Shown here: piece after piece, positions 1 to 9,469 of the stretch | How the letters are laid out: every line of letters begins with the position of its first letter | Numbering within the stretch: the stretch's first letter is position 1 | Source of the DNA: QVMG01 sp032073245 | GTDB lineage: Bacteria; Bacteroidota; Bacteroidia; Bacteroidales; Tannerellaceae | Assembly (NCBI GenBank): GCA_032073245.1 | Contig: DAMANX010000021.1 | Coordinates: forward strand, 1 to 64,000 | DNA length: 64,000 nucleotides | Direction: 5' to 3' | Translations under genes and position numbers: made by a program | Notes under the pieces: model-generated | The model's input: only the letters and a program-made list of their open reading frames with translations | Databases searched by the model: none | Told to the model about the DNA's origin: nothing

Positions 1-95
1 CAGCATAGAATGACATACAAAAAAAGAGAGTGCATCGTTTTGACACACCCCCCTGTTTATATATCTACGTATTTTCAACCCTTTTCGTATATATG

Positions 96-121
96 CTGTT
101 TTAATATAAGTATTATCTTGC
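96..121 (+). promoter_or_regulatory. Putative promoter of recombinase 1
   Basis: The block CTGTTTTAA followed by TATCTTGCACC, about 120 bases before the recombinase, recurs as CTGTTCTAA...TACCTTGCACC before the second recombinase at 56703-56730. The second part resembles the Bacteroidetes -7 element imperfectly. Conservation between the two otherwise diverged leaders is the main support. Further downstream, TGTAATTAACC and CGCTTAGCG are also shared by both leaders. Bases 1-95 hold no gene that I can see. Confidence 0.35.
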
Positions 122-239
122 ACCTCTTTATTCATTATTGTATGTAATTAACCAGATTATAATTGGCTACGGCCGATCTAACATTAATAATTAACCATTA
201 ATAAACAACGTTCGCTTAGCGGGCTTAAAGCAATTAAAA

Positions 240-1511
240 ATGGCATCAATTGAATTTCATTATCGTCCTTCAGTACGCCAGAAACGTGCCAAGGGCAGTG
301 TGTATATCCGGGTGATACACAAAAGACAAACAGGCAGTGTAACAACTCCCTGGAAACTATATCCTGAAGAATGGGATCGTAAAGAGAACCGGATTAAATG
401 TTCGGGTAATAAACAACGTTTTCCACTTCTTATAAAAATCGAAAAAGAAATGGCTCAAACCCGTAGCTTTCTGCTGGGAACGATCGATCAATGGGAGATA
501 CAAGACCATCCTTTTACTACTCAGGATATTCTCGCAGCTTATCATCGGCGCGAAGGAACCGGCCTGTTTATAGATTATGTAGAGAAACTTTCTCATGAAT
601 TACAAATCTCAGGACAGGAGCGTACCGCTCGTGGTTATCTGACAACACGTAACCGTTTAATAGGATTTGTAGGAAATCCACACCTTCAACTGAAGGAAAT
701 CACAGGTCTTCTGGTGCGTCGTTTTGAGATGTTTCTCGAGAAAGAAGGAAAAACTCCTAACACTATCTCCTTCTATATGCGTAATCTCCGTGCTATTTAT
801 AATAAAGCTATTGCAGAAGGACTTCTCGAGGTTACTCCCCATAATCCATTTGAATATGTATATACTGGAGTATGCCAAACCCGTAAACGTGCTTTAACTG
901 CAAGTGAAATGAGATTGATCAATGACATAGATTTATTTGCAATAGAGAATACTGATACATCGGTAAAAGAACCATCCAAACAAATCCTTATTGCACAAAA
1001 GCTTTTTCTTTTCTGCTTCCTTGCCAGGGGGATGTCATTCGTAGATATGGCTTTTCTCAGGAAAGAAGATATCCGGCAGGGTGTTATACATTACAAGAGA
1101 AAGAAAACCGGACAACTCCTGGAAGTAAAAGTGGATACGGAGATGGCAAGTATTATCCGATATTTTGAGAAACAAACAAATGGCTCCCCATATGTTTTTC
1201 CCATTATATGTAAACCCGGAGAAAACGAACGCCTCCAATACGAGTCAGCTTTACGTACTCAGAACAATCGTTTGAAACGGTTGGCGAGTAGTTGTAAATT
1301 GTCAACTATTAATTATCAATTATCGACACATGTGGCACGTCATAGTTGGGCTACAATCGCTAAAGAGAAAAATGTACCTCTTGTAGTAATATCGGAAGGG
1401 CTCGGCCATACTTCGGAAAAGACGACTTCTATTTATCTTGGAGCATTGAATCGGAACATTCTTGATAAAGCAGGAGAAAAAGTGGCAAGAGCCATAAAAA
1501 CAGCCGTATAA
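240..1511 (+). CDS. Tyrosine site-specific recombinase (integrase family), cassette 1
   Basis: This 423-residue protein is a phage-integrase-fold tyrosine recombinase of the Bacteroidetes type. It has an N-terminal arm-type DNA-binding domain (about 1-90), a SAM-like core-binding domain (about 105-210) and a C-terminal catalytic domain. The catalytic set is complete: R263 (in LARGMSF), H364 and R367 (HVAR), H390 (GLGHTS) and the nucleophile Y399 (SIYLG). Between KRLA and HVARH there is an unusual low-complexity stretch encoded by AT-rich repeat-like DNA (about 1290-1328). It is followed by a promoter and an inverted-repeat-bounded araC gene, so I infer that it inverts that segment. A paralogue with the same neighbours lies at 56813-58168. 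The family is certain; the substrate is inference. Confidence 0.93.
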   Translation: MASIEFHYRPSVRQKRAKGSVYIRVIHKRQTGSVTTPWKLYPEEWDRKENRIKCSGNKQRFPLLIKIEKEMAQTRSFLLGTIDQWEIQDHPFTTQDILAAYHRREGTGLFIDYVEKLSHELQISGQERTARGYLTTRNRLIGFVGNPHLQLKEITGLLVRRFEMFLEKEGKTPNTISFYMRNLRAIYNKAIAEGLLEVTPHNPFEYVYTGVCQTRKRALTASEMRLINDIDLFAIENTDTSVKEPSKQILIAQKLFLFCFLARGMSFVDMAFLRKEDIRQGVIHYKRKKTGQLLEVKVDTEMASIIRYFEKQTNGSPYVFPIICKPGENERLQYESALRTQNNRLKRLASSCKLSTINYQLSTHVARHSWATIAKEKNVPLVVISEGLGHTSEKTTSIYLGALNRNILDKAGEKVARAIKTAV

Positions 1512-1513
1512 GT

Positions 1514-1545
1514 GTTGGAGTGCTGTAAAGAATATGTTACCTTTG
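1514..1545 (+). promoter_or_regulatory. Promoter firing into the invertible segment, cassette 1
   Basis: GTTG at 1514-1517, a 20-base gap and TACCTTTG at 1538-1545 match the Bacteroidetes -33/-7 pattern. Transcription would start near 1552 and run right through the inverted repeat at 1571, currently antisense to araC. The same arrangement, with the same 20-base spacing, sits at 58171-58202. Confidence 0.6.
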
Positions 1546-1570
1546 TCTCTTGAAATTTAAAGTGTGTGAG

Positions 1571-1601
1571 TGAATCTGTCTATCAGTAAGTGACAGAATG
1601 A
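1571..1601 (+). repeat. Left recombination site (inverted repeat) of cassette 1
   Basis: This 31-bp site matches the reverse complement of 2789-2819 at 27 of 31 positions, including 19 consecutive bases at its right end. It contains the core GTAAGTGACAGAA at 1586-1598. Its two ends (TGAATCTGTC and GACAGAATGA) form an imperfect inverted pair around an 11-bp spacer, the usual layout of a tyrosine-recombinase core site. Confidence 0.82.
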
Positions 1602-1681
1602 ACATTAACGACTATACTATTTGATGGTACAAAAGTAAGGGCTTAAACCACAACCTATCATCTCAAAATATATTAATAAAT

Positions 1682-2566
1682 TCATAATTGTTCTTTTTGA
1701 CGTGCAAATTTGTGTGTGTCGGCATATCTTCTTCGTCTTATTTCTCCAGGTGATCCACCAAGGTGTTTCTTACAGTAATCAGTAAACTGTGAATTGGATG
1801 AAAACCCCTGCTCTTCAGCTATTTGTAAGAAAGGTTTATTTGTGGTGTTAATCTCATGAAAGACCCTCTCATTACGCTTCTGCATCATCCATTGATATGC
1901 AGAAGTACCAAAAGCGCGGCGAAACTTCTTATCAAAGTTCGAGAGACTACATGAACTAAGCGATGCAAACTGATTAACTGTTTTTACCTTATGATAATTT
2001 GTGAGTACAAATTCGGCAAATTGAGCATCTGTTGTCAATAAAGGGCGGAAGAATATAGCAAGTTCTTCCTTAGTATAATATATCTGAAAAAGATAAAAGA
2101 GCTCTTTAGTTTTTAACTCACAGTAATGTTTACACCGTAGGCCATCAGAGAGAGTATCTATCAGAAATGAGATGAATGATTGAATCGCAGGTTTTATTTC
2201 CAATGGTTGTAAACTATTCTCCAAACAAGGGTTTTCATAATTGATATCCTCCAGGTGCTGTTTATCGAAAAAATATATAGCTTCTGGAAATCTCATGATC
2301 ATAAGAGATACACCTTTCCCTGTCCAGGCCGTGAAACGACACCCTGGAGTCAGTAAGATCATACTCTTTTCGCTAACCGGCAGATCCAGAACAAAGCCAT
2401 AAGAGATTTTCATACTTCCCTTAAGTACGAATACAATCTCTTTATCAGTTGTTCTTCCTTCCCATTCTTTCCTTGAAGCAATGTCAACACACTCGATAAG
2501 AGAGGGGGATCCCTGATTGTAATTGCTACAGAATAGGTGTTCTTCTTGATAGAGTAATTCTTTCAT
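1682..2566 (-). CDS. AraC-family transcriptional regulator inside the invertible segment, cassette 1
   Basis: The protein has an N-terminal cupin-like sensing half and a C-terminal double helix-turn-helix of the AraC/XylS family, seen in the stretch from NQFASLSSCSLSNFDKKFRRAFG to the QIAEEQGFSSNSQFTDYCKKHLG motif. I start it at the methionine of MKELLYQEE (294 residues) because the aligned paralogue at 58331-59161 begins at the equivalent place and both have ATTAAATTA shortly upstream. The reading frame stays open to an ATG at 2677, giving 331 residues. It lies between inverted recombination sites and is transcribed toward the recombinase gene. By position, the likely target is the downstream surface-protein gene, but no operator was identified. 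A specific ligand cannot be named. Confidence 0.88.
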   Translation of the reverse strand: MKELLYQEEHLFCSNYNQGSPSLIECVDIASRKEWEGRTTDKEIVFVLKGSMKISYGFVLDLPVSEKSMILLTPGCRFTAWTGKGVSLMIMRFPEAIYFFDKQHLEDINYENPCLENSLQPLEIKPAIQSFISFLIDTLSDGLRCKHYCELKTKELFYLFQIYYTKEELAIFFRPLLTTDAQFAEFVLTNYHKVKTVNQFASLSSCSLSNFDKKFRRAFGTSAYQWMMQKRNERVFHEINTTNKPFLQIAEEQGFSSNSQFTDYCKKHLGGSPGEIRRRRYADTHKFARQKEQL

Positions 2567-2788
2567 AAGATGCTGTAATTTAATATGTTTAAAACGTTGT
2601 CTTCCTAAATTTATCAAAAACGACTTTTCGTAAGGCCTTCTAATCCTGACAGAAAGAGGCATTATTGAGGAAAACACTTTGAAATCTTCTTCGGCATGTT
2701 TGAAAAATCGTTTATCAAAAAATAGAGACTATACTTCTTTAGATGACTAATTGATTGTAAAACTGCTGTTTATGATCATCTGAAAAGC

Positions 2789-2819
2789 TCATTCTGTCAC
2801 TTACTGAGCGACAGAATGA
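2789..2819 (-). repeat. Right recombination site (inverted repeat) of cassette 1
   Basis: The ends TCATTCTGTC (2789-2798) and GACAGAATGA (2810-2819) are perfect reverse complements around an 11-bp spacer. The core TTCTGTCACTTAC (2792-2804) is the reverse complement of the core in the left site. The 160 bases between this site and the surface gene are purine-rich and contain no TTTG, so no standard promoter is visible there. Confidence 0.82.
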
Positions 2820-2979
2820 ATAAGTGTTACCGGGAAGTGAAATAAAGAAAGTGGAAATGAAAAATGTAGACTAAATATACATTATTAGATTAATACATAT
2901 ACCGTAGTAATATAGATATGAATAAAAACGAAAAGAGAAAAGAAAGAAACAATCAACACTATTTTAAAACAGAGAATTT

Positions 2980-5900
2980 ATGGAACACATGGACAAAGTG
3001 AAAAAAGAAAAAAGTAAATCAAACACCACACTCAGGTGGTCCTGGTATTTGGTACTACTGGTATTCCTTTTAGGGTCAACCAGTAGTTATGCACAAATAT
3101 CCTGGAATGATGCCGGATTGTCGGAAGAGCCGATGACGGTTCTGTTGGAAACTAAATTAACTTTAGATTTTACACCATCAGAAGCTATAGAGAATGCTTC
3201 TATTTTGGTACAACTACCTACCGGTGTAACTTTTATCGATGAAAGTGTGGTAGGAGGGGAGAATAATTTAGTTGAGTCTTTTAATGTATTATTTGATGAA
3301 TTGACAAATACCTTGACAATTTCATTTGACGAAGGCCCGGTTTCCAAACGCATACATTTGGAAATAGGTGTGTTGGCTGAATGTGATACTGAGAATGGAG
3401 CTATTCAGATTCAGATTCTATCCGATGAAGAGGAGGTTAGTGCTCAGGAAATTGTTTTTACGGTTCAGACTCCTGTTGTGATAGGAACAACCACGGTAGG
3501 TGGTGGAGATGGTCTTTTGGAAAGTAATGTAGTGGGTGATATAGAAACTTTTGATCTGCAATTAAGCACAACAAATGGAAATATTTCTAAGGCAACTGTT
3601 ACTCTGGCTTATGAAGAAGGAGTTATATTGGATGCGGCTGCTATCACTTTTGATGGTCTTCCGGTAAGTAGTGAATATATTAATGTAGATAAAACCGAGA
3701 CCACAATAACACTGGAAGGAGATAATATTCTGGAAGCGGTGGCTAAAGAATTAATATTTACAGCTCAATCGAATCGTTGCGGTATATATACAATAACAGC
3801 ATCTGTTTCTTTTGCTTGTGCAACTTATACAGAAGAAATTGTCAATCTGATATTGGCTTATCCTACTGTACCCGGTACTCCAAGTATGAGATATCTTTCT
3901 GGTGAAACAGGATTTATGACGAGTGAGGATCTTGAAAATTTGATTTCCACTGATCTTGTTTCAATGGATGGAAAAACTGTTTCATATTACCGTGTGGCAT
4001 ATGAGAATGTTGGAAGTGCAGGAGGTTTTGATATAAGAACAAGATTAGACACATGGCGAAATGGAAATGGGAAATACCATTATATAGCTGTCGATGATAT
4101 AGAGAATCCTATTAAATATTCCGTCGATGGCGGAATGAATATTTATGAGCTGACTGAGGATGATTATACTTTAAGTCTTGAACTTACAAGTAATGCAAGA
4201 AGAGATATTATAGAGGCTGAAGATGGTGAGCCTAAAAAATATACACGTGTAGATGTCAGAATACCTAATACTTATGAATTGTCTAGACTGGAGAAGTTTA
4301 TGGTCTATTATCCTGTTGCAGGAGGAGCGGTTTATGATAATGAAGAGAAGCAAACATCAACAATTGAACCTAGCCCTGTATCTTCTATAAACTGGTTTAG
4401 TTATTCTATTTCATCCAAAAACGCATGTGGAGTTGCAGGAACAGCACCTGAATCGACCTATGGAGTCGGAGGGTATGCTTATCCACGTATAACAGGAAGT
4501 ATTTCGGCAACTAGTATTGCTTCAGGAGGCCATGGAGAAGCTACTTTTCCTTTTAATTCAGGATCTAGTAATGGCCAACGGACTGTAGACATAGTAGTTC
4601 AGTTGCCTAAATGGCTGGAATTGGATGGTACGGCAGAAGAAGCTATTTCTTTTGGGAATCGTGCCAATGCTGGTTTCGGTGAGAAAGAGGGAATGGAAAA
4701 TACTTATTTTAAACGATATAATGTCAGTGCCGGAGGAGAGGTAACTGTTAAATATAGAACGGTTTCGGATCTTGATGAATATGAAGATATTGAGGAGGGG
4801 AAAATTCGTATCTGGGTTGATTGGAATATGAATGAACCGGGTTATGAAACAACCTTGAAGTATTTCACACAAGTTTTCCAGGATATTACTTTACTTAAGA
4901 AGAGAACGGGTATTATTTTGGATGATTTTAAACTTATTCGTGACTCACGGGGTAAGAGAGATAAAAAAAATGCAAATGGAACTCCGAATGCTAACGGAAA
5001 TGGTATACCGGATGGAGAAGGTAATGCCCTGCCAGATGACGTTAATCCTTCTATTTATCTTAGAAATGATGACGGAAGAATGATTTTTACGGCTCATATT
5101 CCGGAGTCTGAAGGAGATTTAACATATCCGTATATGTATATTCTGTTGTCTGCTCCGGGTATTAATATGAGTGGAGCAAATCTGGGATTGAAAACAGGTA
5201 CAGTAACTAGAAACGGAATACTGGACGGAGATGTTTCTTTTAATAAGAAAACAAATAACACTTATTATTTGGAATATATTCCAGCTTCTCCATTGGAAAA
5301 AGATGATGAACTTATAATCGAAATTCCTTTTAAAGTCGGTAATACTGTATTGGGTTTGATGAGTGGAATTACGGCTGAATGTTATGTATCAGAGAATTCT
5401 CAAGCCGAAGCATTTGAACCCGAAGATGGAGAAAGGTTCGGAGAAAGCATTTTAAGCCATAACTTTGGTAGTTATTCAGAAGGATTCAGCTTTACATACA
5501 GAGGAACCGCAGCCCCATTTCAAAATAATAATGAAAAGGAATATTATTTCCATCGTATTACCGGATTAACTGATACACCTTTAGCTTCTCCTTATTTCTC
5601 AGGAGAAGTAAGAACTACAGTTAAGTTTGGTAAATATAAAATTGAAATGCCAGCGGGATATTTGATTATGTCGAAATTAGAAATTAGAAATGGTACGAGA
5701 GGTAACTCTTTATATTTAGACCCGGATCCGGATTATCCTGTAACGGATGCCAACGGAGTTACTACTTATATTTATGACTTAGGGTCCTTATTTGATGAGG
5801 AATATGCAGATAATAATGTTATATCTGGTAAATGGCCGTATCCGGATGCACAGTTTAGTATGGGAGCGTATGCCAAAGTACAGGCAACCAAATTTGCACA

Positions 5901-8900
5901 ACCAACAAGCAATGTAAGAACAACGGTTTATTATGATAATTTACTGACTGAAGAGGAAAATCCGCCTGCTTCGGTAGATCTTGCGGTAATTTATTCCGGT
6001 CCACGTATTCACCTATCTACTAATAATATCACATCTATCGATGCCGTATCGCCCGAGTTAAATATTTCTCCGGTAACAATAGGTAATCCTAATACAGAGT
6101 CTATTCACAAAGTATGGTTGTATATTGGTGGAGATTTGAAAAATGTAAAATTGAAAAAGACTAATGGAACACTTGTCTCAGAAGGCGAAGGAACAGATGG
6201 TCATTGGGTTGAAGTCGGAAGTGTATTGGAAGCTGGTTTTAATCAGAACTATAATATTCAATTCGATTATACAGGAGAAGGTGAAGATAATGAAATAGAA
6301 ATTTATATTGCTTCTGGTTTTGATGATGACAGCTGGACATTTGATCCGGACCTTACACCTGCAGACCTGGATCAGAAATATGTATCTACTCCTCTTAAGG
6401 TAAAGGTTAAACCATCAACTTCTCGTATCGATGGTAGCCTGGCAATAGAAAACTCTTATATTCTGGAACATGATCAAAAATATGAGGTGACGGGAATTAT
6501 CAATTCCGAATCCAGTGTAGGAGCATTGAGAAAACCGAAGATGATTATTCAAATTCCTGCAAAACAGATGTATATTGCTGGTTCAGCTGTGATTGAATAT
6601 CCTAAAGGAAATGGTTTCGAATCGGTTTCTGCTGAGATGGAAGCGGAACTAGTGGATTTATTTGTAAAAACAACAGCAGAAGAATTACCAAGTTCAGACA
6701 CTTATTTTGAATTCGATATTGCAAAAGCCTTAGAAAGAGATGGTTTTACAATGCCGGGCTTCTCAGGAGCTTCAGACCCCAGTGAGTTAGTTGTGACATT
6801 TAAAATGGAATTTTCTCCTCAATGTGGTTCAAAACTCGATGGAATGCGTTATTATGGTAAACTGGAAAGCAACTCATTCTCTTCATCTGATGCTTTGGGA
6901 TCAGGTAGAACCGTGATTACGCGTCAGCTTCTTCCAAATGTATCATCTCCCTATGATTTCAATATATTTACTTCTTTTGCTCTGGATAATTTAGAAGGAC
7001 GTACTGCCTTTAATGAGAATGTATCATCCAATACATTATATGTAAATCTTACTAAGCAAGGAACGGCGGCGTTCAATCCAAACAACCGTTTGCGTGTTGA
7101 AATACCATCTATGTTTGAAATAGGTGAAAAGGATGATTATATCACAATTTCAGGAGATTTATTTTCCGGTGATAAAACAGTACAGATTCTGGATATTCAG
7201 GATGGACAGAATGACAATAAAGTGTATTATATAGGACTTCCGTCTTCTGACTATATCGCAGACTCGCCGAATAATGGACATAATAAGAATGTGCGTTTCG
7301 CAATACCATTGACTTATACATCCGATGAATCCCATAAGGACAATCCTGTACAGACTTTCACTATAAGTATTGTAACATCCATCCAATTTGGCGATTGTAT
7401 TGGTACTGCTTATGCTCCTATCGGTTTACCATCGGAAGTGAAAGTGGCAGTTGTTAGAACAGCTCAGGAAGTATTCCAATTGACTATCGATGACATGACT
7501 GATCCTTCACTGGAAGTAGTGAGTGATAATTTTACAGGTAAGTGGTTTAAATCAGATAAGTCCACTGAGTTATCTTCTGATAATCCTGTATTAGATATAG
7601 ATGTGGCTACAGTTTTAGGAGCTGGAGATCATACATTATATGTGTCAGCAGTATTTGAGGGAGTCAATTATGGTATGGTTCCTGTAAACGTTGAAGTTTA
7701 CCCATCTTTGGAATATACGATAATACAACCGGCAAGTACCTGTGGCTCTCCGATTGACTATACAACATCTATGTTTGATGAAATTGTGACCGACAAGAAA
7801 GATGGTGTAACATATAAGCTGTATAAGACAAAAGACGGTGATGATCTGAGCGGTGAGATAACGGCGGATCACACAATTGAAGAGACTATCTCCTATTGGG
7901 TAGAAGCTGATAATGGCCTGAAGAAAAAGCAAGAAGAGGTATTCTTTGTAATCAATATTCCTGTAACTGTAACTACACCGGCTGATCCGGGTAATAGTTC
8001 TCTGATTTATAATCATGGTTCTACAGTTAAATTGCAGGTGACTGCAAAAGGCTCCGGAACTCTTACTTACCAATGGTATAAAGATGAAAATCCTTTGGGT
8101 GGTGAAGTTTCATCAACATTAGAGATAACAGATGCAGATCAAACAAAGAGTGGAAGCTATTATGTATGGGTAAACGGTGGCGAATGTGGCAATGTGAAGA
8201 GTACTGCGGTTACTGTAACTGTGTATCCGGATCTAGCTATTAATTTTAACCAATCAAATCTAACAGTATGTAGTAATGATCCGATCGGTGTTGATCTGTA
8301 TGGAAATATTACTTCTCATGTTAATAATGTAACATATTGGTATTCGACAGAATCGGATGGTAGTAATTTGATTGAGTTAACAGCCAATAATGCTATTCCG
8401 GTTTCATCATTGGTTACAGGTTCTTACTGGATCTATTCTAAGCATTCAGCAGCAACTACAACGACACCGGTAGAATTTGTCCTGAAAATAGAAAAGGCTA
8501 CTCGTATTGTTACACCACCTAATAATATCTCCATTCCACGGGGAGGAAATCTGGTATTATCAGTAATAGCTGAAGGCGAAGGTTCTTTATCTTATCAGTG
8601 GCAGAAAAAGGTGGGAGATACATTTGTTGATATAACCACAGTTGAAAATGCGACGGCTAATGATGCGATATTTACACTATCGCCTGCACAATATGTGAAT
8701 GCCGGTAATTACCGTGTAAAAGTTAAGGCAGCTGGAGCTACCGTATGTGACAATGAAGTAATCAGTTCGGAAGTGAATGTAAATGTATATACACCGTCTT
8801 CGGAAATCGTATATCAGGTAACTTATGAAGCAAGTATTGGTGGTGAATTATCAGTGACTTATCAGGGATGGCCTATCCTTTCTGGAAATTATGTAAATAA

Positions 8901-9294
8901 TGGTAGTCGCTTGGAAGTAAGTGCTTATGTAAGAATGGCTGGCCTTTACCTGGAAAGCCTAACAGTTAATGGAGTCGAAATCGAAAACGGCCAATCGATT
9001 ACAATCAGTAGTGATACACATATTGTAGCTGTATTCGAAGTAGAAGGTAGTGACCCTAACCCGGATCCGACAGCAAATACTGAAGTCGTTAATGCAGTAG
9101 ATATCTGGACGGAAAAAGGACAACTGTATATTCGCAGTGATCGTGCCGGACGCGCAAGAGTGATTGATTTCTCAGGACGAATTTATACCGAACGTGTAAT
9201 GATAGAAGGTGAAACAGTTATTCCTTTACCTGATGGATTCTATATTGTTCAACTAAGTGATGGAACAACGAAGAAAATAGTGATTAAAGATTAA
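2980..9294 (+). CDS. Giant secreted surface protein with Ig-like, InlB-type and C-terminal sorting-type domains
   Basis: This 2104-residue protein starts with a charged N-terminus, a hydrophobic segment (WYLVLLVFLLGSTSSYAQ) and probable signal cleavage after AQ. Most of it is beta-rich and repetitive without a family I recognise. An Asn/Gly/Asp-rich stretch near residues 660-690 could bind calcium. Two Ig-like domains with YQWYK and YQWQK cores lie at about 1660-1750 and 1840-1937. A bacterial-repeat (InlB B-like) domain spans about 1944-2022, followed by the linker GSDPNPDPT. The last 70 residues (GRARVIDFSGRI...LPDGFYIVQL...KIVIKD) resemble a type IX secretion C-terminal sorting domain. The linker and C-terminus are shared with the cassette 2 protein. 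I infer an adhesin or surface-layer-like protein under phase control. ATG at 2989 is an alternative start. Confidence 0.85.
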   Translation: MEHMDKVKKEKSKSNTTLRWSWYLVLLVFLLGSTSSYAQISWNDAGLSEEPMTVLLETKLTLDFTPSEAIENASILVQLPTGVTFIDESVVGGENNLVESFNVLFDELTNTLTISFDEGPVSKRIHLEIGVLAECDTENGAIQIQILSDEEEVSAQEIVFTVQTPVVIGTTTVGGGDGLLESNVVGDIETFDLQLSTTNGNISKATVTLAYEEGVILDAAAITFDGLPVSSEYINVDKTETTITLEGDNILEAVAKELIFTAQSNRCGIYTITASVSFACATYTEEIVNLILAYPTVPGTPSMRYLSGETGFMTSEDLENLISTDLVSMDGKTVSYYRVAYENVGSAGGFDIRTRLDTWRNGNGKYHYIAVDDIENPIKYSVDGGMNIYELTEDDYTLSLELTSNARRDIIEAEDGEPKKYTRVDVRIPNTYELSRLEKFMVYYPVAGGAVYDNEEKQTSTIEPSPVSSINWFSYSISSKNACGVAGTAPESTYGVGGYAYPRITGSISATSIASGGHGEATFPFNSGSSNGQRTVDIVVQLPKWLELDGTAEEAISFGNRANAGFGEKEGMENTYFKRYNVSAGGEVTVKYRTVSDLDEYEDIEEGKIRIWVDWNMNEPGYETTLKYFTQVFQDITLLKKRTGIILDDFKLIRDSRGKRDKKNANGTPNANGNGIPDGEGNALPDDVNPSIYLRNDDGRMIFTAHIPESEGDLTYPYMYILLSAPGINMSGANLGLKTGTVTRNGILDGDVSFNKKTNNTYYLEYIPASPLEKDDELIIEIPFKVGNTVLGLMSGITAECYVSENSQAEAFEPEDGERFGESILSHNFGSYSEGFSFTYRGTAAPFQNNNEKEYYFHRITGLTDTPLASPYFSGEVRTTVKFGKYKIEMPAGYLIMSKLEIRNGTRGNSLYLDPDPDYPVTDANGVTTYIYDLGSLFDEEYADNNVISGKWPYPDAQFSMGAYAKVQATKFAQPTSNVRTTVYYDNLLTEEENPPASVDLAVIYSGPRIHLSTNNITSIDAVSPELNISPVTIGNPNTESIHKVWLYIGGDLKNVKLKKTNGTLVSEGEGTDGHWVEVGSVLEAGFNQNYNIQFDYTGEGEDNEIEIYIASGFDDDSWTFDPDLTPADLDQKYVSTPLKVKVKPSTSRIDGSLAIENSYILEHDQKYEVTGIINSESSVGALRKPKMIIQIPAKQMYIAGSAVIEYPKGNGFESVSAEMEAELVDLFVKTTAEELPSSDTYFEFDIAKALERDGFTMPGFSGASDPSELVVTFKMEFSPQCGSKLDGMRYYGKLESNSFSSSDALGSGRTVITRQLLPNVSSPYDFNIFTSFALDNLEGRTAFNENVSSNTLYVNLTKQGTAAFNPNNRLRVEIPSMFEIGEKDDYITISGDLFSGDKTVQILDIQDGQNDNKVYYIGLPSSDYIADSPNNGHNKNVRFAIPLTYTSDESHKDNPVQTFTISIVTSIQFGDCIGTAYAPIGLPSEVKVAVVRTAQEVFQLTIDDMTDPSLEVVSDNFTGKWFKSDKSTELSSDNPVLDIDVATVLGAGDHTLYVSAVFEGVNYGMVPVNVEVYPSLEYTIIQPASTCGSPIDYTTSMFDEIVTDKKDGVTYKLYKTKDGDDLSGEITADHTIEETISYWVEADNGLKKKQEEVFFVINIPVTVTTPADPGNSSLIYNHGSTVKLQVTAKGSGTLTYQWYKDENPLGGEVSSTLEITDADQTKSGSYYVWVNGGECGNVKSTAVTVTVYPDLAINFNQSNLTVCSNDPIGVDLYGNITSHVNNVTYWYSTESDGSNLIELTANNAIPVSSLVTGSYWIYSKHSAATTTTPVEFVLKIEKATRIVTPPNNISIPRGGNLVLSVIAEGEGSLSYQWQKKVGDTFVDITTVENATANDAIFTLSPAQYVNAGNYRVKVKAAGATVCDNEVISSEVNVNVYTPSSEIVYQVTYEASIGGELSVTYQGWPILSGNYVNNGSRLEVSAYVRMAGLYLESLTVNGVEIENGQSITISSDTHIVAVFEVEGSDPNPDPTANTEVVNAVDIWTEKGQLYIRSDRAGRARVIDFSGRIYTERVMIEGETVIPLPDGFYIVQLSDGTTKKIVIKD

Positions 9295-9318
9295 AAGAGT
9301 TAATCGCTTATGGATGAT

Positions 9319-9362
9319 AAAAGGGGCTATTCAAAGTAAAATTTGAATAAGCCCCTTTTTTA
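9319..9362 (+). terminator. Rho-independent terminator of surface-protein gene 1
   Basis: An AAAAGGGGCT arm and its complement AGCCCCTTTT enclose a further partial TTCAAA/TTTGAA pairing and are followed by a run of T. It sits 25 bases after the surface-gene stop. Confidence 0.85.
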
Positions 9363-9469
9363 TATTCCATAAGTATATGATTATTATTAATGTCTACAAC
9401 CCAAAATAGTTCTTATCTTAGTGCCGTAATAGCTTTTATAAAAACAAACTTGTATCATATACTAAATTT

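Larger units (their letters stand above)
1571..2819. other. Probable invertible DNA segment carrying araC, cassette 1
   Basis: A 1.25-kb segment is bounded by inverted 31-bp sites and encloses one complete araC-type gene plus about 220 bp of its upstream DNA. A recombinase gene is adjacent on the left, and a promoter outside the left site points inward. As read, araC is antisense to that promoter. Inversion would put it in the sense direction, ahead of the surface-protein gene at 2980. The repeats, genes and promoter match are seen; inversion itself is inferred. Confidence 0.72.

Noticed and set aside
240..1511. Recombinase 1 as the integrase of a prophage or conjugative element
   Set aside because: No phage, relaxase, mobilisation or transfer genes are nearby; the neighbours point to local inversion.
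2567..2677. In-frame extension of the cassette 1 AraC protein to an ATG at 2677
   Set aside because: The paralogue starts at the position equivalent to 2566, and both have similar sequence just upstream; the extra 37 residues have no counterpart. It remains possible.
7645..8073. A 142-codon minus-strand open frame inside surface gene 1
   Set aside because: It lies fully within a well-supported long gene, has random-looking composition, and shows no start context.
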